64,000 nucleotides of DNA from Ignavibacteria bacterium (GTDB taxonomy: Bacteria > Bacteroidota > Ignavibacteria > Kapaibacteriales > Kapaibacteriaceae). The notes under the pieces are model-generated. The model was given only the letters and a program-made list of their open reading frames with translations, had not been told where the DNA came from and made no database searches. This document shows, one piece after another, positions 52,128 to 60,558 of the stretch (positions within the stretch are counted from its first letter, which is position 1; each line of letters begins with the position of its first letter). The DNA lies in assembly GCA_947495975.1 (NCBI GenBank), contig CANMBE010000011.1:29849-93848 (forward strand). The letters run 5' to 3'. Both the position numbers and the translations under genes were made by a program.

Positions 52128-55100
52128 ATGACCATTTCTGTGCGCTTAAACATTCTCTCTGTTCTTTTCGTAGCCGCTACGGTATTTCCCCAACCCACTG
52201 TTCTCCTTGCCCAAGCTGCATCGCAAGGATGGCAATCACTAGTGCAGAATGATCTGTCCGCAGCTCGCTCCGCGTTTGAGGCTGCTACAAAATTAGATCC
52301 TCGCAACGCGAGGGCATGGTTCGGACTTGCCTATGAGGCAAACCTTCGCGGAGAAGACTCAGCCGCCTGGTCAGCGTTTCTTAATGGTATCCGGTTGGTA
52401 CCTGACGCATCTCCCTATCTCTATGCCACCATGTCCACAAATCGATTCGGCTTGGCACTCCAGCAACCATCGTGGGGAGCGGTAGATGTTCTTAAGGATG
52501 TAACGGACAAGCCCGATCCGTTAGGAATCTTGTACGCTATGGCCTGCGAGCGAATGGGTGGCATCATGGAGCACGAAGAGAAACTCAAAGATGCTGAGGC
52601 GTGGTACGATCGTATTGGTGCTATCAGTAATTGGCGCATCGTGGGGCCATTCGATAATGTCTCGGGCTCTGGATTTGAAAAGGTCTTTCCTCCAGAGCGT
52701 ACGGATGACGCATCAGCAGTCTATAAGAATGCAGATGGCGGGCAGATTCTATGGCAACAGCCACGAGTGCAGCGCTTAGATAGATGGATTGACTTCACAT
52801 ATTTCGCCGCTACACATCGTGGACAATTCTATGCTACTGTCTACCTCAACAACCCAACACAGCGTAGGGTACAAATGCGGTTGGGTACATCAGGGTCTTT
52901 CAAACTTTTCGTAAACGAAACGTCCATCCGCGAAATTTTTGATGAGCGCAATAACGACCTCGATACATACATCACTGAGTGCACACTTAACAAAGGCTGG
53001 AATAGGATCCTCGTAAAAGTTGGTGCCAGCGATCTTGATCGATGCAACTTTATGCTTCGCGTCACTGATGAAAGGGGCTTGCCACTGAGCAGCATTACTA
53101 CATCAACCACACCACAGCCATATATAAAGAGCGACCCTGAGCCCCGTAACATAGACAACCCGCACATGGCCTTTTTTCATGAGCAGATCACTACAAATCC
53201 CGACTACATAGAAAACTACCTGTTGCTTGCCGAAGCTCATCTGCGTAATGATGAAGTGGTAGAGGCAATAAATGTTCTTCAAAAAGCTCAAAACATTGCG
53301 CCAAACTGTCTTGTGATTGATGTCTTGTTGTTAGAGGCATTTTCTCGCAGCGATCGCAGTGATGATTACTCTTCTCTTATGGAGCACATCACAACCACCG
53401 CGCCTGATCTGCCCCTTTCCAATAACTACAGATTCAGTCTCGCTATCTCGCAGGATAGAGCTGATGCCGCAGATAGCATACTTCGCATTTTTAAGATGCG
53501 CGACTCATCAAGCAGATTATACATCGAGTCTGCAATGCTTATTGCTCAGCGCAAAACTGATCTACAGACATACACCAACCTTCTTCGTAGAGCAATCGAG
53601 CGCTACCCCGATAACTATTCTTATGCCTCGCTCACTGCTACGATGACTGTTCAGGCAACACAGGATCCGAAGGAGGCCGTTGAGATTATGCAACGGCACT
53701 TGGCAGTGAATTTTTCAACACGTGGTCTTGAGTCGCTTGCTCAGCATTACATAGATGCGGGTGAATTCAAACAGGCACTTGCAACGTATGACCGATTGCT
53801 AAAAGCAGTACCACCAGGTTGTGGCTATCACTCAACCATTGCCGACATCTATATCGATCGGAAAGAGTGGCAGAATGCATTGGCATCGATTAATCGCGCG
53901 ATTGCGATCTCACCAAATATTGCCGGTTTTTGGTACAAGCGTGCCATCATTCAAAAAAACCAAGATCTTCGCAGCGAGGCTATCGCAGACATGCATCATG
54001 CACTCGAGTTAGACCCTGCCAATTTTGATGCGCGCGAGTTTATTCGTGATCTCGAAGGAAAGCCCCATCCGTTTACGTACATGCCTGTGAAAGATATCGA
54101 CAGCATTATTCAGTGGGCACCTACTGCATCTGCGTACCCCAATGATGATGCCGCTTTTCTTTCTGACACCAAGCGTAGAGTTGTATACGATGGCAGTCGC
54201 TGTGAGGTACAACGTGAATACGTTGCTCGAATCTTCACTGTTAGCGGTATTGACGATTTCAAAGAAGTTGCTCTCCCTTACAACAGTAGCCTCGTCCTTG
54301 AGAAGGCCGTGGTTCGCAAGCCCAATGGCAGAGAGATTCCAGCAGATAGAGGTTCAAATCAACTTGTTTTCAAGAGCATTGAGCCGGGTGACTTCATTCA
54401 CGTCCGCTACCGTTTTAAGGAAGCGGAATCTGGACGATTGGGAACGTACTTTTCCGACTCCTACTCGTTCAATGGCAGATACCCAAAACTATATTCTAGA
54501 TATTCCATTCTTACTCCTCCTGGTTCCAATTTGAACTGGCGTGCGTACGGCATTGAAAGCGAAATGGAAACCACAAAGAATGCATACGGCGAAGTATCAT
54601 CATGGGAAACACGAGACGAACCTGCTATTGAATATGAAGAAGGCATGCCGGGCTTAGATGATGTTGATAAACGCGTAGAACTCACAAGCATTCCTAACTG
54701 GGAAGAAATCATTTCTTGGTACTATGATCTCGCACGAACCAAGACTCGTTCATCGCCTGAGGTTCGTACGTTGATGGACTCATTGTTCCCGCGCTCTAGG
54801 TCCTACTCTCGCGATGAAGTTATTGCAGGTGTCTATAGGTTCATCACAAAGGACATTCGCTACAGCTATGTTCCTTTTCGTCAATCCGGATACATCCCTC
54901 AGAAACCGCAAGCTATTATTCATACTCGCATTGGAGACTGCAAGGATGTAGCGTCTTTGTGCATCGCCATGCTGGCTGAACGTGATATTGTATCGCATCA
55001 CATGTTAGTTCAAACGGAGACCTCATCTTTTCATCGCAGCTCGTTGCCTGGTATTCCGTTTGACCACGTCATCGTGGCAATACCCGGAGATTCATTGCCG

Positions 55101-55904
55101 ATTTACATTGACCTCACTGCGGACAATGTGCCAATTGGAAATATTCCACAGGCGGACATGAATGCCTTTGCCCTTGTTATCCGCAAAGGAATGCGCGAGC
55201 CCACTCACATTACAAAAGAAAGTTTCCGCCCTAACACAAAATCGGTTGAAACAGACGTTGTGATCTCTGAAGACAATTCGGCATCAATTACTCAGACCTA
55301 TGTTGAGACGGGTGCAGGAACGCAACTCTATCGATCAGCCTGGCGCGATCGCACAGAGAAGGAGCGCGATAAGGGAATCATCGAAATGTTAAGCGAAGAC
55401 TATCCAGACGTGCGCTTAACGTCGGTAGAAATTGACGAGCTCGATACACTCACTCCAACGCTTCGATTCTCTGTGACATTTACTGTGCCCAATTACATGA
55501 TGGAGGCAGGGGGCTTTTTGATTGCGCGATTGCCGTGGGACAGACCTATCGTGCCGGCAGCGGCGCTTTCGTATGATAAACGCAAGCAGCCGATTGATCT
55601 ACCAAGCTTTCATGATTCTACTACTGAAGTCATTCGCATAAATGTACCTCCGGGTTATGTTTTGTCAGAAGAGAAAACATCAGCGCACATCACTCTTCAG
55701 CAGCTTACCTATGAACGTGTTTCAACATTGACAAACGGTCAATATCACATTGTCCGCAAGGTTGCCAATCGCCGGCCTTGGGTAATGCCTGAGGAGTATC
55801 AAAGGTTTAAGACTGATTACAATCGAATGGTGAAAGAAGATCGGCGGTCCCTCCTCTTTATGCCCAAGGGTACAGTTGTGAAGATTCCGAAGAGTCGGCA
55901 TTGA
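52128..55904 (+). CDS. Giant exported TPR / DUF3857 / transglutaminase-like protein
   Basis: A 1258-residue protein with a signal peptide (residues ~5-30, SVLFVAATVFPQPTVLLAQ). Residues ~30-100 and ~350-640 are TPR-type helices (ARSAFEAATKLDPRNARAWFGLAYEA, ALASINRAIAISPNIAGFWYKRA). A DUF3857 domain follows (EYVARIFTVSGIDDFKEVALPYNSSLVLEKAVV, positions ~700-735), then a transglutaminase core with the catalytic triad intact: Cys in IGDCKDVASLC near residue 938, His in PFDHVIVA near 980 and Asp in YIDLTADN near 994. A C-terminal beta domain ends it. DUF3857-transglutaminase proteins are common and poorly understood surface or periplasmic proteins in Bacteroidota; a link to polysaccharide or protein crosslinking is conjecture. 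It overlaps the thiamine pyrophosphokinase gene by 4 nt. Confidence 0.88.
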   Translation: MTISVRLNILSVLFVAATVFPQPTVLLAQAASQGWQSLVQNDLSAARSAFEAATKLDPRNARAWFGLAYEANLRGEDSAAWSAFLNGIRLVPDASPYLYATMSTNRFGLALQQPSWGAVDVLKDVTDKPDPLGILYAMACERMGGIMEHEEKLKDAEAWYDRIGAISNWRIVGPFDNVSGSGFEKVFPPERTDDASAVYKNADGGQILWQQPRVQRLDRWIDFTYFAATHRGQFYATVYLNNPTQRRVQMRLGTSGSFKLFVNETSIREIFDERNNDLDTYITECTLNKGWNRILVKVGASDLDRCNFMLRVTDERGLPLSSITTSTTPQPYIKSDPEPRNIDNPHMAFFHEQITTNPDYIENYLLLAEAHLRNDEVVEAINVLQKAQNIAPNCLVIDVLLLEAFSRSDRSDDYSSLMEHITTTAPDLPLSNNYRFSLAISQDRADAADSILRIFKMRDSSSRLYIESAMLIAQRKTDLQTYTNLLRRAIERYPDNYSYASLTATMTVQATQDPKEAVEIMQRHLAVNFSTRGLESLAQHYIDAGEFKQALATYDRLLKAVPPGCGYHSTIADIYIDRKEWQNALASINRAIAISPNIAGFWYKRAIIQKNQDLRSEAIADMHHALELDPANFDAREFIRDLEGKPHPFTYMPVKDIDSIIQWAPTASAYPNDDAAFLSDTKRRVVYDGSRCEVQREYVARIFTVSGIDDFKEVALPYNSSLVLEKAVVRKPNGREIPADRGSNQLVFKSIEPGDFIHVRYRFKEAESGRLGTYFSDSYSFNGRYPKLYSRYSILTPPGSNLNWRAYGIESEMETTKNAYGEVSSWETRDEPAIEYEEGMPGLDDVDKRVELTSIPNWEEIISWYYDLARTKTRSSPEVRTLMDSLFPRSRSYSRDEVIAGVYRFITKDIRYSYVPFRQSGYIPQKPQAIIHTRIGDCKDVASLCIAMLAERDIVSHHMLVQTETSSFHRSSLPGIPFDHVIVAIPGDSLPIYIDLTADNVPIGNIPQADMNAFALVIRKGMREPTHITKESFRPNTKSVETDVVISEDNSASITQTYVETGAGTQLYRSAWRDRTEKERDKGIIEMLSEDYPDVRLTSVEIDELDTLTPTLRFSVTFTVPNYMMEAGGFLIARLPWDRPIVPAAALSYDKRKQPIDLPSFHDSTTEVIRINVPPGYVLSEEKTSAHITLQQLTYERVSTLTNGQYHIVRKVANRRPWVMPEEYQRFKTDYNRMVKEDRRSLLFMPKGTVVKIPKSRH

Positions 55905-56569
55905 ACCAACTCGTGCTCACAGATACTCCTTTTGATGCCGTCATCTGTCTCAACGGCAACATCCCTTCCATTGATGTGCTTGCCACGGTAATAGATCGTC
56001 CCCTCATAGCAGCAGACGGAGCTGCACAGGAACTCTACAAAGCTGGCATTGTTCCGGAGTTTGTCATTGGAGATTTTGACTCCATTGATGCCGACGTGGT
56101 CAGTGCTTTACAGGGCACATCAGAATTCATTGTTGAGATTGATCAAGAGACCAATGATTTTGAGAAGGCTTTGCGATTTGCGCAGACAATGCTGTGGCAG
56201 AGAATTCTTGTTGTTGGTCTTCATGGAGGAGACCTTGAACACACACTTAACAATTGGTCGGTGCTGATGCGATTTGGCAGATCGATGAGCCTTGTTGCTC
56301 TTGATCGAGAGCGATTTGCGATTCCGATGTACAGCAGTTTTGCCTATGCATCTATACCAGGGGAGCTACTATCGCTTATACCCCAACCTCGAGCTCAGCT
56401 AACAACAAGCGGCCTCGAATGGTCACTCACCAACGAATCGCTTGAACTAGGTGCGCGCGAAGGGGCACGCAATAGGGCCAGCGCCCAGATGGTTGAAGTG
56501 CTTGTTCATTCGGGCTCTTTATTCTTCTTTTGTGACGCCAATCTTCCGCTTGCACCTGAGCTGGTGTAA
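55901..56569 (+). CDS. Thiamine pyrophosphokinase
   Basis: Converts thiamine to thiamine diphosphate using ATP. The 222-residue protein has the family landmarks: ADGAAQELYKAGIVPEFVIGDFDSID (positions ~33-60), with the metal-binding GDFDSI; then DQETNDFEKALRFA near 82 and the second motif VVGLHGGDLEHTLNN near 106, which corresponds to GGRxDH in other TPKs. The apparent start is a TTG (55901) that overlaps the TGA of the preceding gene; GTG 55913 is the alternative. Ends with LPLAPELV. The stop codon is immediately followed by an AGGGGCT motif. Confidence 0.88.
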   Translation: MNQLVLTDTPFDAVICLNGNIPSIDVLATVIDRPLIAADGAAQELYKAGIVPEFVIGDFDSIDADVVSALQGTSEFIVEIDQETNDFEKALRFAQTMLWQRILVVGLHGGDLEHTLNNWSVLMRFGRSMSLVALDRERFAIPMYSSFAYASIPGELLSLIPQPRAQLTTSGLEWSLTNESLELGAREGARNRASAQMVEVLVHSGSLFFFCDANLPLAPELV

Positions 56570-56617
56570 GGGGCTATATTAGGTGATTCGATCATTGGTG
56601 GTAGTACCGGAGAAATT

Positions 56618-57349
56618 ATGCGGCGCGATATAACAACGTGGTGGAGTCCAAACCTCGATAAGAACATGGAGATATGTGCCTATGGCCATTACGGTACAGC
56701 CATTCTCATGTTCCCGAGCGCCGCTGCGGACTACCTTGAATATGAACGTTTTTATTTGATCGACTCAATAGCCCCCTTCATTGAATCAGGAAAGATTAAA
56801 GTGTACTCGATCAACAGCATCAATAGCGAGAGCTGGCTGAATGATCGTATAAGTGGACGGCAGAAAGCCATAAGGCATCAGCAGTACAATAACTATATCG
56901 TTGAAGAAGTTGTGCCGTTCATTTTTCGCGACTGTGATGGCCAAGTGCCAATCATCACGAGTGGCGTTTCACTTGGTGCTTTGCACGCGGCAAATACATT
57001 GTTCCGCAGACCGGATGTGTTTGATGGTACTATTGCAATGAGCGGTATCTACGATCTCAAAGAGTATTCGAAGGGGTATTTTGATGAAGACTGTTACTTC
57101 AACTCCCCTACAGACTACTTGCCGAATCTCACAGATCAATATTGGTTGAATCTTCTACGCTCTAAGCACCACATTCACATTCTTACTGGGAGTGGGAATT
57201 ACGAAGACCCAGGTGCAAGCCTTGAGATTGGCAACATTCTTCAATCAAAGGGAATCTCTCACGATCTTGATGTGTGGGGTGGAGACTACACGCATGACTG
57301 GCCAACATGGCGAGCAATGCTTCCGCATGTTATTGGTGCAAAGTTTTAG
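56618..57349 (+). CDS. Alpha/beta-hydrolase esterase
   Basis: A 243-residue alpha/beta-hydrolase of the esterase D/putative-esterase type, cytosolic (no signal peptide). The nucleophile elbow is ITSGVSLGALHAANTLF near residue 113 (G-V-S-L-G with Ser); the acid is likely in LTGSGNYEDPGASLEIG near 192 and the His in YTHDWPTWRAMLPHV near 230. Its start has a GGAGA ribosome-binding site about 6 nt upstream and a promoter-like TATATTAG about 35 nt upstream. It is separate from the thiamine pyrophosphokinase gene by 48 nt. Substrate unknown. Confidence 0.85.
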   Translation: MRRDITTWWSPNLDKNMEICAYGHYGTAILMFPSAAADYLEYERFYLIDSIAPFIESGKIKVYSINSINSESWLNDRISGRQKAIRHQQYNNYIVEEVVPFIFRDCDGQVPIITSGVSLGALHAANTLFRRPDVFDGTIAMSGIYDLKEYSKGYFDEDCYFNSPTDYLPNLTDQYWLNLLRSKHHIHILTGSGNYEDPGASLEIGNILQSKGISHDLDVWGGDYTHDWPTWRAMLPHVIGAKF

Positions 57350-57406
57350 AAAGCACGAGCTATTCGTATGTCTCGTCCACCAGATTGATGAATCTGGCTT
57401 CAGCTT

Positions 57407-58036
57407 CTACTGCTCAGCGCTTACTTCACCAAAGCGATCTAACGTTGCAAACCATCCTTTGCGACCAAAAGATGCGAATGAAGACATTAAGATGTCATCT
57501 TCATCCATCGCCTCGCTAAGCGGAAGCGGATGTGGGTAGACCACATCAAACACATGACTAAACAGCAGGTAGTTTACAACGTGAACGTGATAATAGATAT
57601 CACTTTCGTTGATGATGCTTTCTGAAAGTACAATCGTAGACACATCGTAATTGCCATTGAGATTCACAATGTCGCAATTATACACCACCTCGCCAGTCCA
57701 ACTTCGTGCAAACGTAACCACGCCATCATCGATGGCAATGTCCCATTTATCATCCAGCGTTTCTGCACGAAAGATCATGCCTCTATCAGGAAGTGCTCGC
57801 AGAGTTACAGGGTATGAGATGTTCACGTCCATCTGCACAGCCCCTTCCGGACGCTTTCCAAACAGATGTGCCCCGTCAGAGTTTCGCAATGCGATAAACT
57901 GTTCTGCGGAATCGGAATGTTTTGCTGTTGACACCATTGCGGTGGCAATCGCCCTACAATCAAACACGCGTATTCCCCACGGTGAATCATGGGCTTCAAT
58001 CCACCGTGGTTCCATTGTGTCATCAATCTTACTCAT
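57407..58036 (-). CDS. Protein of unknown function
   Basis: A 209-residue protein I do not recognise. It has no signal peptide and no TM segment and is acidic overall. The N-terminal half contains DSPWGIRVFDCRAIATAMVSTA near residue 17, and the C-terminal half a mixed helix/strand region with SIINESDIYYHVHVVNYLLFSHVFDVVYPHP near 140 (quoted by position). It stands 9 nt after the four-helix-like gene 58046-58444 on the same strand and a TAnTTTG-like TAATTTG lies 5 nt before its ATG, within that gene's 3' end. The compact coding statistics and the uninterrupted frame support a real gene. Confidence 0.7.
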   Translation of the reverse strand: MSKIDDTMEPRWIEAHDSPWGIRVFDCRAIATAMVSTAKHSDSAEQFIALRNSDGAHLFGKRPEGAVQMDVNISYPVTLRALPDRGMIFRAETLDDKWDIAIDDGVVTFARSWTGEVVYNCDIVNLNGNYDVSTIVLSESIINESDIYYHVHVVNYLLFSHVFDVVYPHPLPLSEAMDEDDILMSSFASFGRKGWFATLDRFGEVSAEQ

Positions 58037-58045
58037 GCACGCAAA

Positions 58046-58444
58046 TTACGGATGAGTTGCGTGCCCATTTTGTTCTGCGCTTAATGTGGCCTCGCGAGTA
58101 GTTCTGATTGCTGCAATGGCTAGGCGCTGCACCTCCTCGGCAAGGTCATGGAGGGGGCTCGCAGACTCTGGCTCAAGGAACCCCAGGTCGTCAAGAAGAC
58201 GAATCCACAGTTTAACGAGGCGGACATTTGTGTTTACTTCATAAACGCATGTTCTGAACACGTCGCGCGATGATGCGCCTGCCGCTCGCTCCGTCCACGC
58301 ACCAAGGTCCGAAGCCGACTCAAAGAGTCGGCGGTGCACATCCAGGGCGTGCCCAGCCCCTTGCCCATGCATCCAAATGTGCGCCACACGCAATGTTAGT
58401 TCGTATGAACGTTGTTGAAGGGGCGTGCCCATTGTTTTCTCCAT
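58046..58444 (-). CDS. Helical protein of unknown function (four-helix-bundle-like)
   Basis: A 132-residue, mostly helical, soluble protein. The arrangement QRSYELTLRVAHIW, RRLFESASDLGAWTERAAGASSRDVF, YEVNTNVRLVKLWIRLLDDLGFLE and DLAEEVQRLAIAAIRTTREA (helices 1-4, by position) resembles the small four-helix-bundle family encoded in rRNA-intervening sequences, but the similarity is weak. Base composition looks more GC-rich than the neighbours. It probably forms a two-gene unit with the unknown gene 57407-58036. No function can be assigned. Confidence 0.6.
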   Translation of the reverse strand: MEKTMGTPLQQRSYELTLRVAHIWMHGQGAGHALDVHRRLFESASDLGAWTERAAGASSRDVFRTCVYEVNTNVRLVKLWIRLLDDLGFLEPESASPLHDLAEEVQRLAIAAIRTTREATLSAEQNGHATHP

Positions 58445-58620
58445 TAATGAGTTGGTACACTTCTACGTGGCATCAAAAGAGTAAAACGTGACGCTCAGTT
58501 CGTCAATTACTTCGGTAGTCCGTTAACTGGTTAACGGAAGATGCGTGTAGCTGTATACCCCTGTAACTTCATCCCGAGTGAAGCGAGTGGCCTTCTTCAG
58601 TATCTCCGTAATTTACCTCG
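58445..58620. promoter_or_regulatory. Divergent intergenic region with a perfect inverted repeat
   Basis: 176 bp between the minus-strand helical-protein gene and miaB. It contains TCCGTTAAC-TG-GTTAACGGA (58519-58538), a perfect 9-bp inverted repeat with a 2-nt centre, the size of a dimeric repressor operator or a small hairpin. A weak promoter-like TAATTTAC ends 4 nt before the miaB ATG. A further short inverted repeat (CTTC...GAAG near 58566-58582) lies close by. No ORF is convincing in it. Confidence 0.5.
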
Positions 58621-59991
58621 ATGGTAGAACTCCCAGTCCTCGTACAGCCTACGGCGCAGACCGCAGAAGCCCCTTCCAACGGGCTTACGGTGTTTGTTGA
58701 ATCCTATGGGTGCCAGATGAACACTAACGATTCAGAGATCGTGATGGGTGTGATGCACGCAAATGGATATAGAACTGCAGGGTCGCCGGATGATGCCGAC
58801 GTGATTCTGTTGAACACCTGTGCAATTCGCGATAATGCAGAGAAGAAGATTCATGAGCGATTGATGCACCTCAAGCATTTCAAAAAGACCAATCGCGATC
58901 TTGTTGTTGGTGTTCTGGGGTGTATGGCAGAGAGATTACGAGCAGACCTATTAGAGACAACGTTGGTAGACCTGGTTGTAGGACCCGATGAATATCGTCG
59001 CGTCCCTGAACTCGTTGGCGAAGCACTTGGCGGAAGCCGAAGTGTGGCCGTTAAACTCTCTCGTACGGAAACGTATGATGACGTAGTGCCTTTGCGCACT
59101 GGCGGTGCATCGGCATGGACGTCAATCATGCGGGGGTGTGATAAGTTCTGCACCTTCTGTGTTGTGCCCTTTACGCGCGGCAGAGAACGGTCTCGTCCAC
59201 TGCAAAGTATTGTTGATGAGACAAAGGGGCTATGGGATAGCGGCTTTAAGGAGATTACATTACTCGGTCAGAACGTAAACTCATATCGTGATATCGAGTC
59301 GGGGTATGACTTCTCTGATCTACTTGCTGCCACAGCGCGTGCAGTTCCTTCAATGCGCATTCGGTACTCAACGTCGCATCCGCAGGACATGAGTGACAAG
59401 CTCATTAATACCATGGCCGAGCACAGCAACATTTGCAAGCATGTTCATTTACCCGTGCAGTCAGGATCTAACCGCATTCTTGAGTTGATGAACCGCACAT
59501 ATACTGTTGAACATTACATCGGTCGCATAGAACGCATAAAAGAGCTGATGCCAGACTGCGCAACAACAACTGACATCATCACCGGATTCTGCACGGAAAC
59601 AGAAGAAGACCATCAGCGGACGATTGATCTTATGAAGCACATTCGTTATGAAGGTGCATACATGTTTACGTATTCGCCACGCGAAAACACCAAGGCGTGG
59701 AAGCTCGGCGATGACGTACCCGATGAGGTAAAGAGCCGTCGTCTTGCAGAAATTATTGAAATTCAAAGCGAGATAGCACGCCAAATCAACACGAAGGAAG
59801 TTGGCGTTGTGCACGAAGTTCTCGTTGATGGTCCAAGTAAACGAGATGCCTCTCATTGGAAGGGGCGCACCGATACAAACAAGATTGTGGTGTTTTCAGG
59901 CGAGAACGTAGCCTCGTGTGCCGTAGGCGATGTTGTGCGTGTAAAGGTTGAGCGTACAAACAAGGCTACGCTTGTGGGAATACCCTACTGA
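58621..59991 (+). CDS. miaB: tRNA-2-methylthio-N6-dimethylallyladenosine synthase
   Basis: Radical-SAM methylthiotransferase that adds a methylthio group at C2 of i6A37 in tRNA. The 456-residue sequence has the N-terminal UPF0004 domain with its three Fe-S cysteines (ESYGCQMNTNDSEI near 28, NTCAIRDNA near 66, LGCMAERLR near 100), then the radical SAM motif GCDKFCTFCVVPFTRGRE near residue 176. The TIM-barrel blocks TLLGQNVNSY and HLPVQSGSNRIL follow, and a C-terminal TRAM domain ends it. Length is normal. It is separated from the following genes by a 161-nt gap that contains a small opposing ORF. Confidence 0.96.
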   Translation: MVELPVLVQPTAQTAEAPSNGLTVFVESYGCQMNTNDSEIVMGVMHANGYRTAGSPDDADVILLNTCAIRDNAEKKIHERLMHLKHFKKTNRDLVVGVLGCMAERLRADLLETTLVDLVVGPDEYRRVPELVGEALGGSRSVAVKLSRTETYDDVVPLRTGGASAWTSIMRGCDKFCTFCVVPFTRGRERSRPLQSIVDETKGLWDSGFKEITLLGQNVNSYRDIESGYDFSDLLAATARAVPSMRIRYSTSHPQDMSDKLINTMAEHSNICKHVHLPVQSGSNRILELMNRTYTVEHYIGRIERIKELMPDCATTTDIITGFCTETEEDHQRTIDLMKHIRYEGAYMFTYSPRENTKAWKLGDDVPDEVKSRRLAEIIEIQSEIARQINTKEVGVVHEVLVDGPSKRDASHWKGRTDTNKIVVFSGENVASCAVGDVVRVKVERTNKATLVGIPY

Positions 59992-59996
59992 TTCCT

Positions 59997-60110
59997 CTAT
60001 CCCACGTCAATTCCCTCCCTGACAGACAAGCCAAAGCCAGTGGTGCCTGACGAGCCCCATGCCGTAAGGCGTAGACCACAAATCAGCACAACAAAACTCA
60101 ATATTCGCAT
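59997..60110 (-). CDS. Small ORF with signal-peptide-like start (37 codons), possible small exported peptide or gene remnant
   Basis: ATG 60110 to TAG 59997 on the minus strand, too short for normal gene calls. The sequence begins MRILSFVVLICGLRLTAWG, a plausible signal peptide or membrane segment, followed by SSGTTGFGLSVREG. A perfect TAnnTTTG element (TATGTTTG at 60115-60122) ends 4 nt before the ATG, the same arrangement as for prfA and the MarR gene. It converges on miaB with a 5-nt gap between stops. It could be a real small protein, or the 5' remnant of a lost surface-protein gene. Confidence 0.35.
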   Translation of the reverse strand: MRILSFVVLICGLRLTAWGSSGTTGFGLSVREGIDVG

Positions 60111-60114
60111 GCAA

Positions 60115-60122
60115 CAAACATA
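60115..60122 (-). promoter_or_regulatory. -7 promoter element (TATGTTTG) upstream of the small ORF
   Basis: Perfect TAnnTTTG, 4 nt before ATG 60110. It lies in the short gap before the plus-strand membrane-protein gene, whose own start is preceded by TAGTTTG (5 nt upstream). Confidence 0.4.
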
Positions 60123-60152
60123 CATTCCACAGAGAACACGTAGTTTGCGTTC

Positions 60153-60551
60153 ATGGAAACTCTCTCCGTTATTCATGCCAAGATGCTGCACGTTATCTAC
60201 CTCTTGGCAGCTCTAGGCATTGTATTTCCGCTCATCAATACGCTGCGTAAACAACCGCTTCATACGGTGAGTTTATGGGCTGTTCGTGTGTATACCTTTG
60301 TGATCACAATTCAATTTCTCATTGGCATCCTTCAGTTGGCGGCAAGATGGGGTGATTACGGTGATGGATTGCGATATCGCCTTGAGCACGCACTCATCAT
60401 GTTCATTGCTGTTGGCTGTGTTCACATGGCACCACGATTCATCAAACGTGGCGATGCGATTGGAGCACGGAATACCACGTTCCTCATGGTGGCTTCTTTG
60501 GCGCTGGTAATACTCGGGGCAACACTTATTCAACGCGCTGCCCAAGGCTAG
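60153..60551 (+). CDS. Four-TM membrane protein of unknown function
   Basis: A 132-residue integral membrane protein with four predicted TM helices: residues ~8-28 (HVIYLLAALGIVFPLI), ~45-65 (VYTFVITIQFLIGILQL), ~80-100 (HALIMFIAVGCVHMA) and ~108-128 (TTFLMVASLALVILGATL). Conserved-looking His and Arg residues lie in the helices (HAKMLH at the start, RLEHALIM), reminiscent of small haem-binding or redox-related membrane proteins, but no family is assigned. It ends 7 nt before purC, with which it is probably cotranscribed. TAGTTTG, a shortened -7 element, ends 5 nt before the ATG. Confidence 0.72.
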   Translation: METLSVIHAKMLHVIYLLAALGIVFPLINTLRKQPLHTVSLWAVRVYTFVITIQFLIGILQLAARWGDYGDGLRYRLEHALIMFIAVGCVHMAPRFIKRGDAIGARNTTFLMVASLALVILGATLIQRAAQG

Positions 60552-60558
60552 GTTTAAC

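Noticed and set aside
54351..54365. GGTTCAAATC-like string suggesting a tRNA T-arm
   Set aside because: In the middle of the coding frame of the TPR/transglutaminase gene; no acceptor stem or anticodon arm around it.
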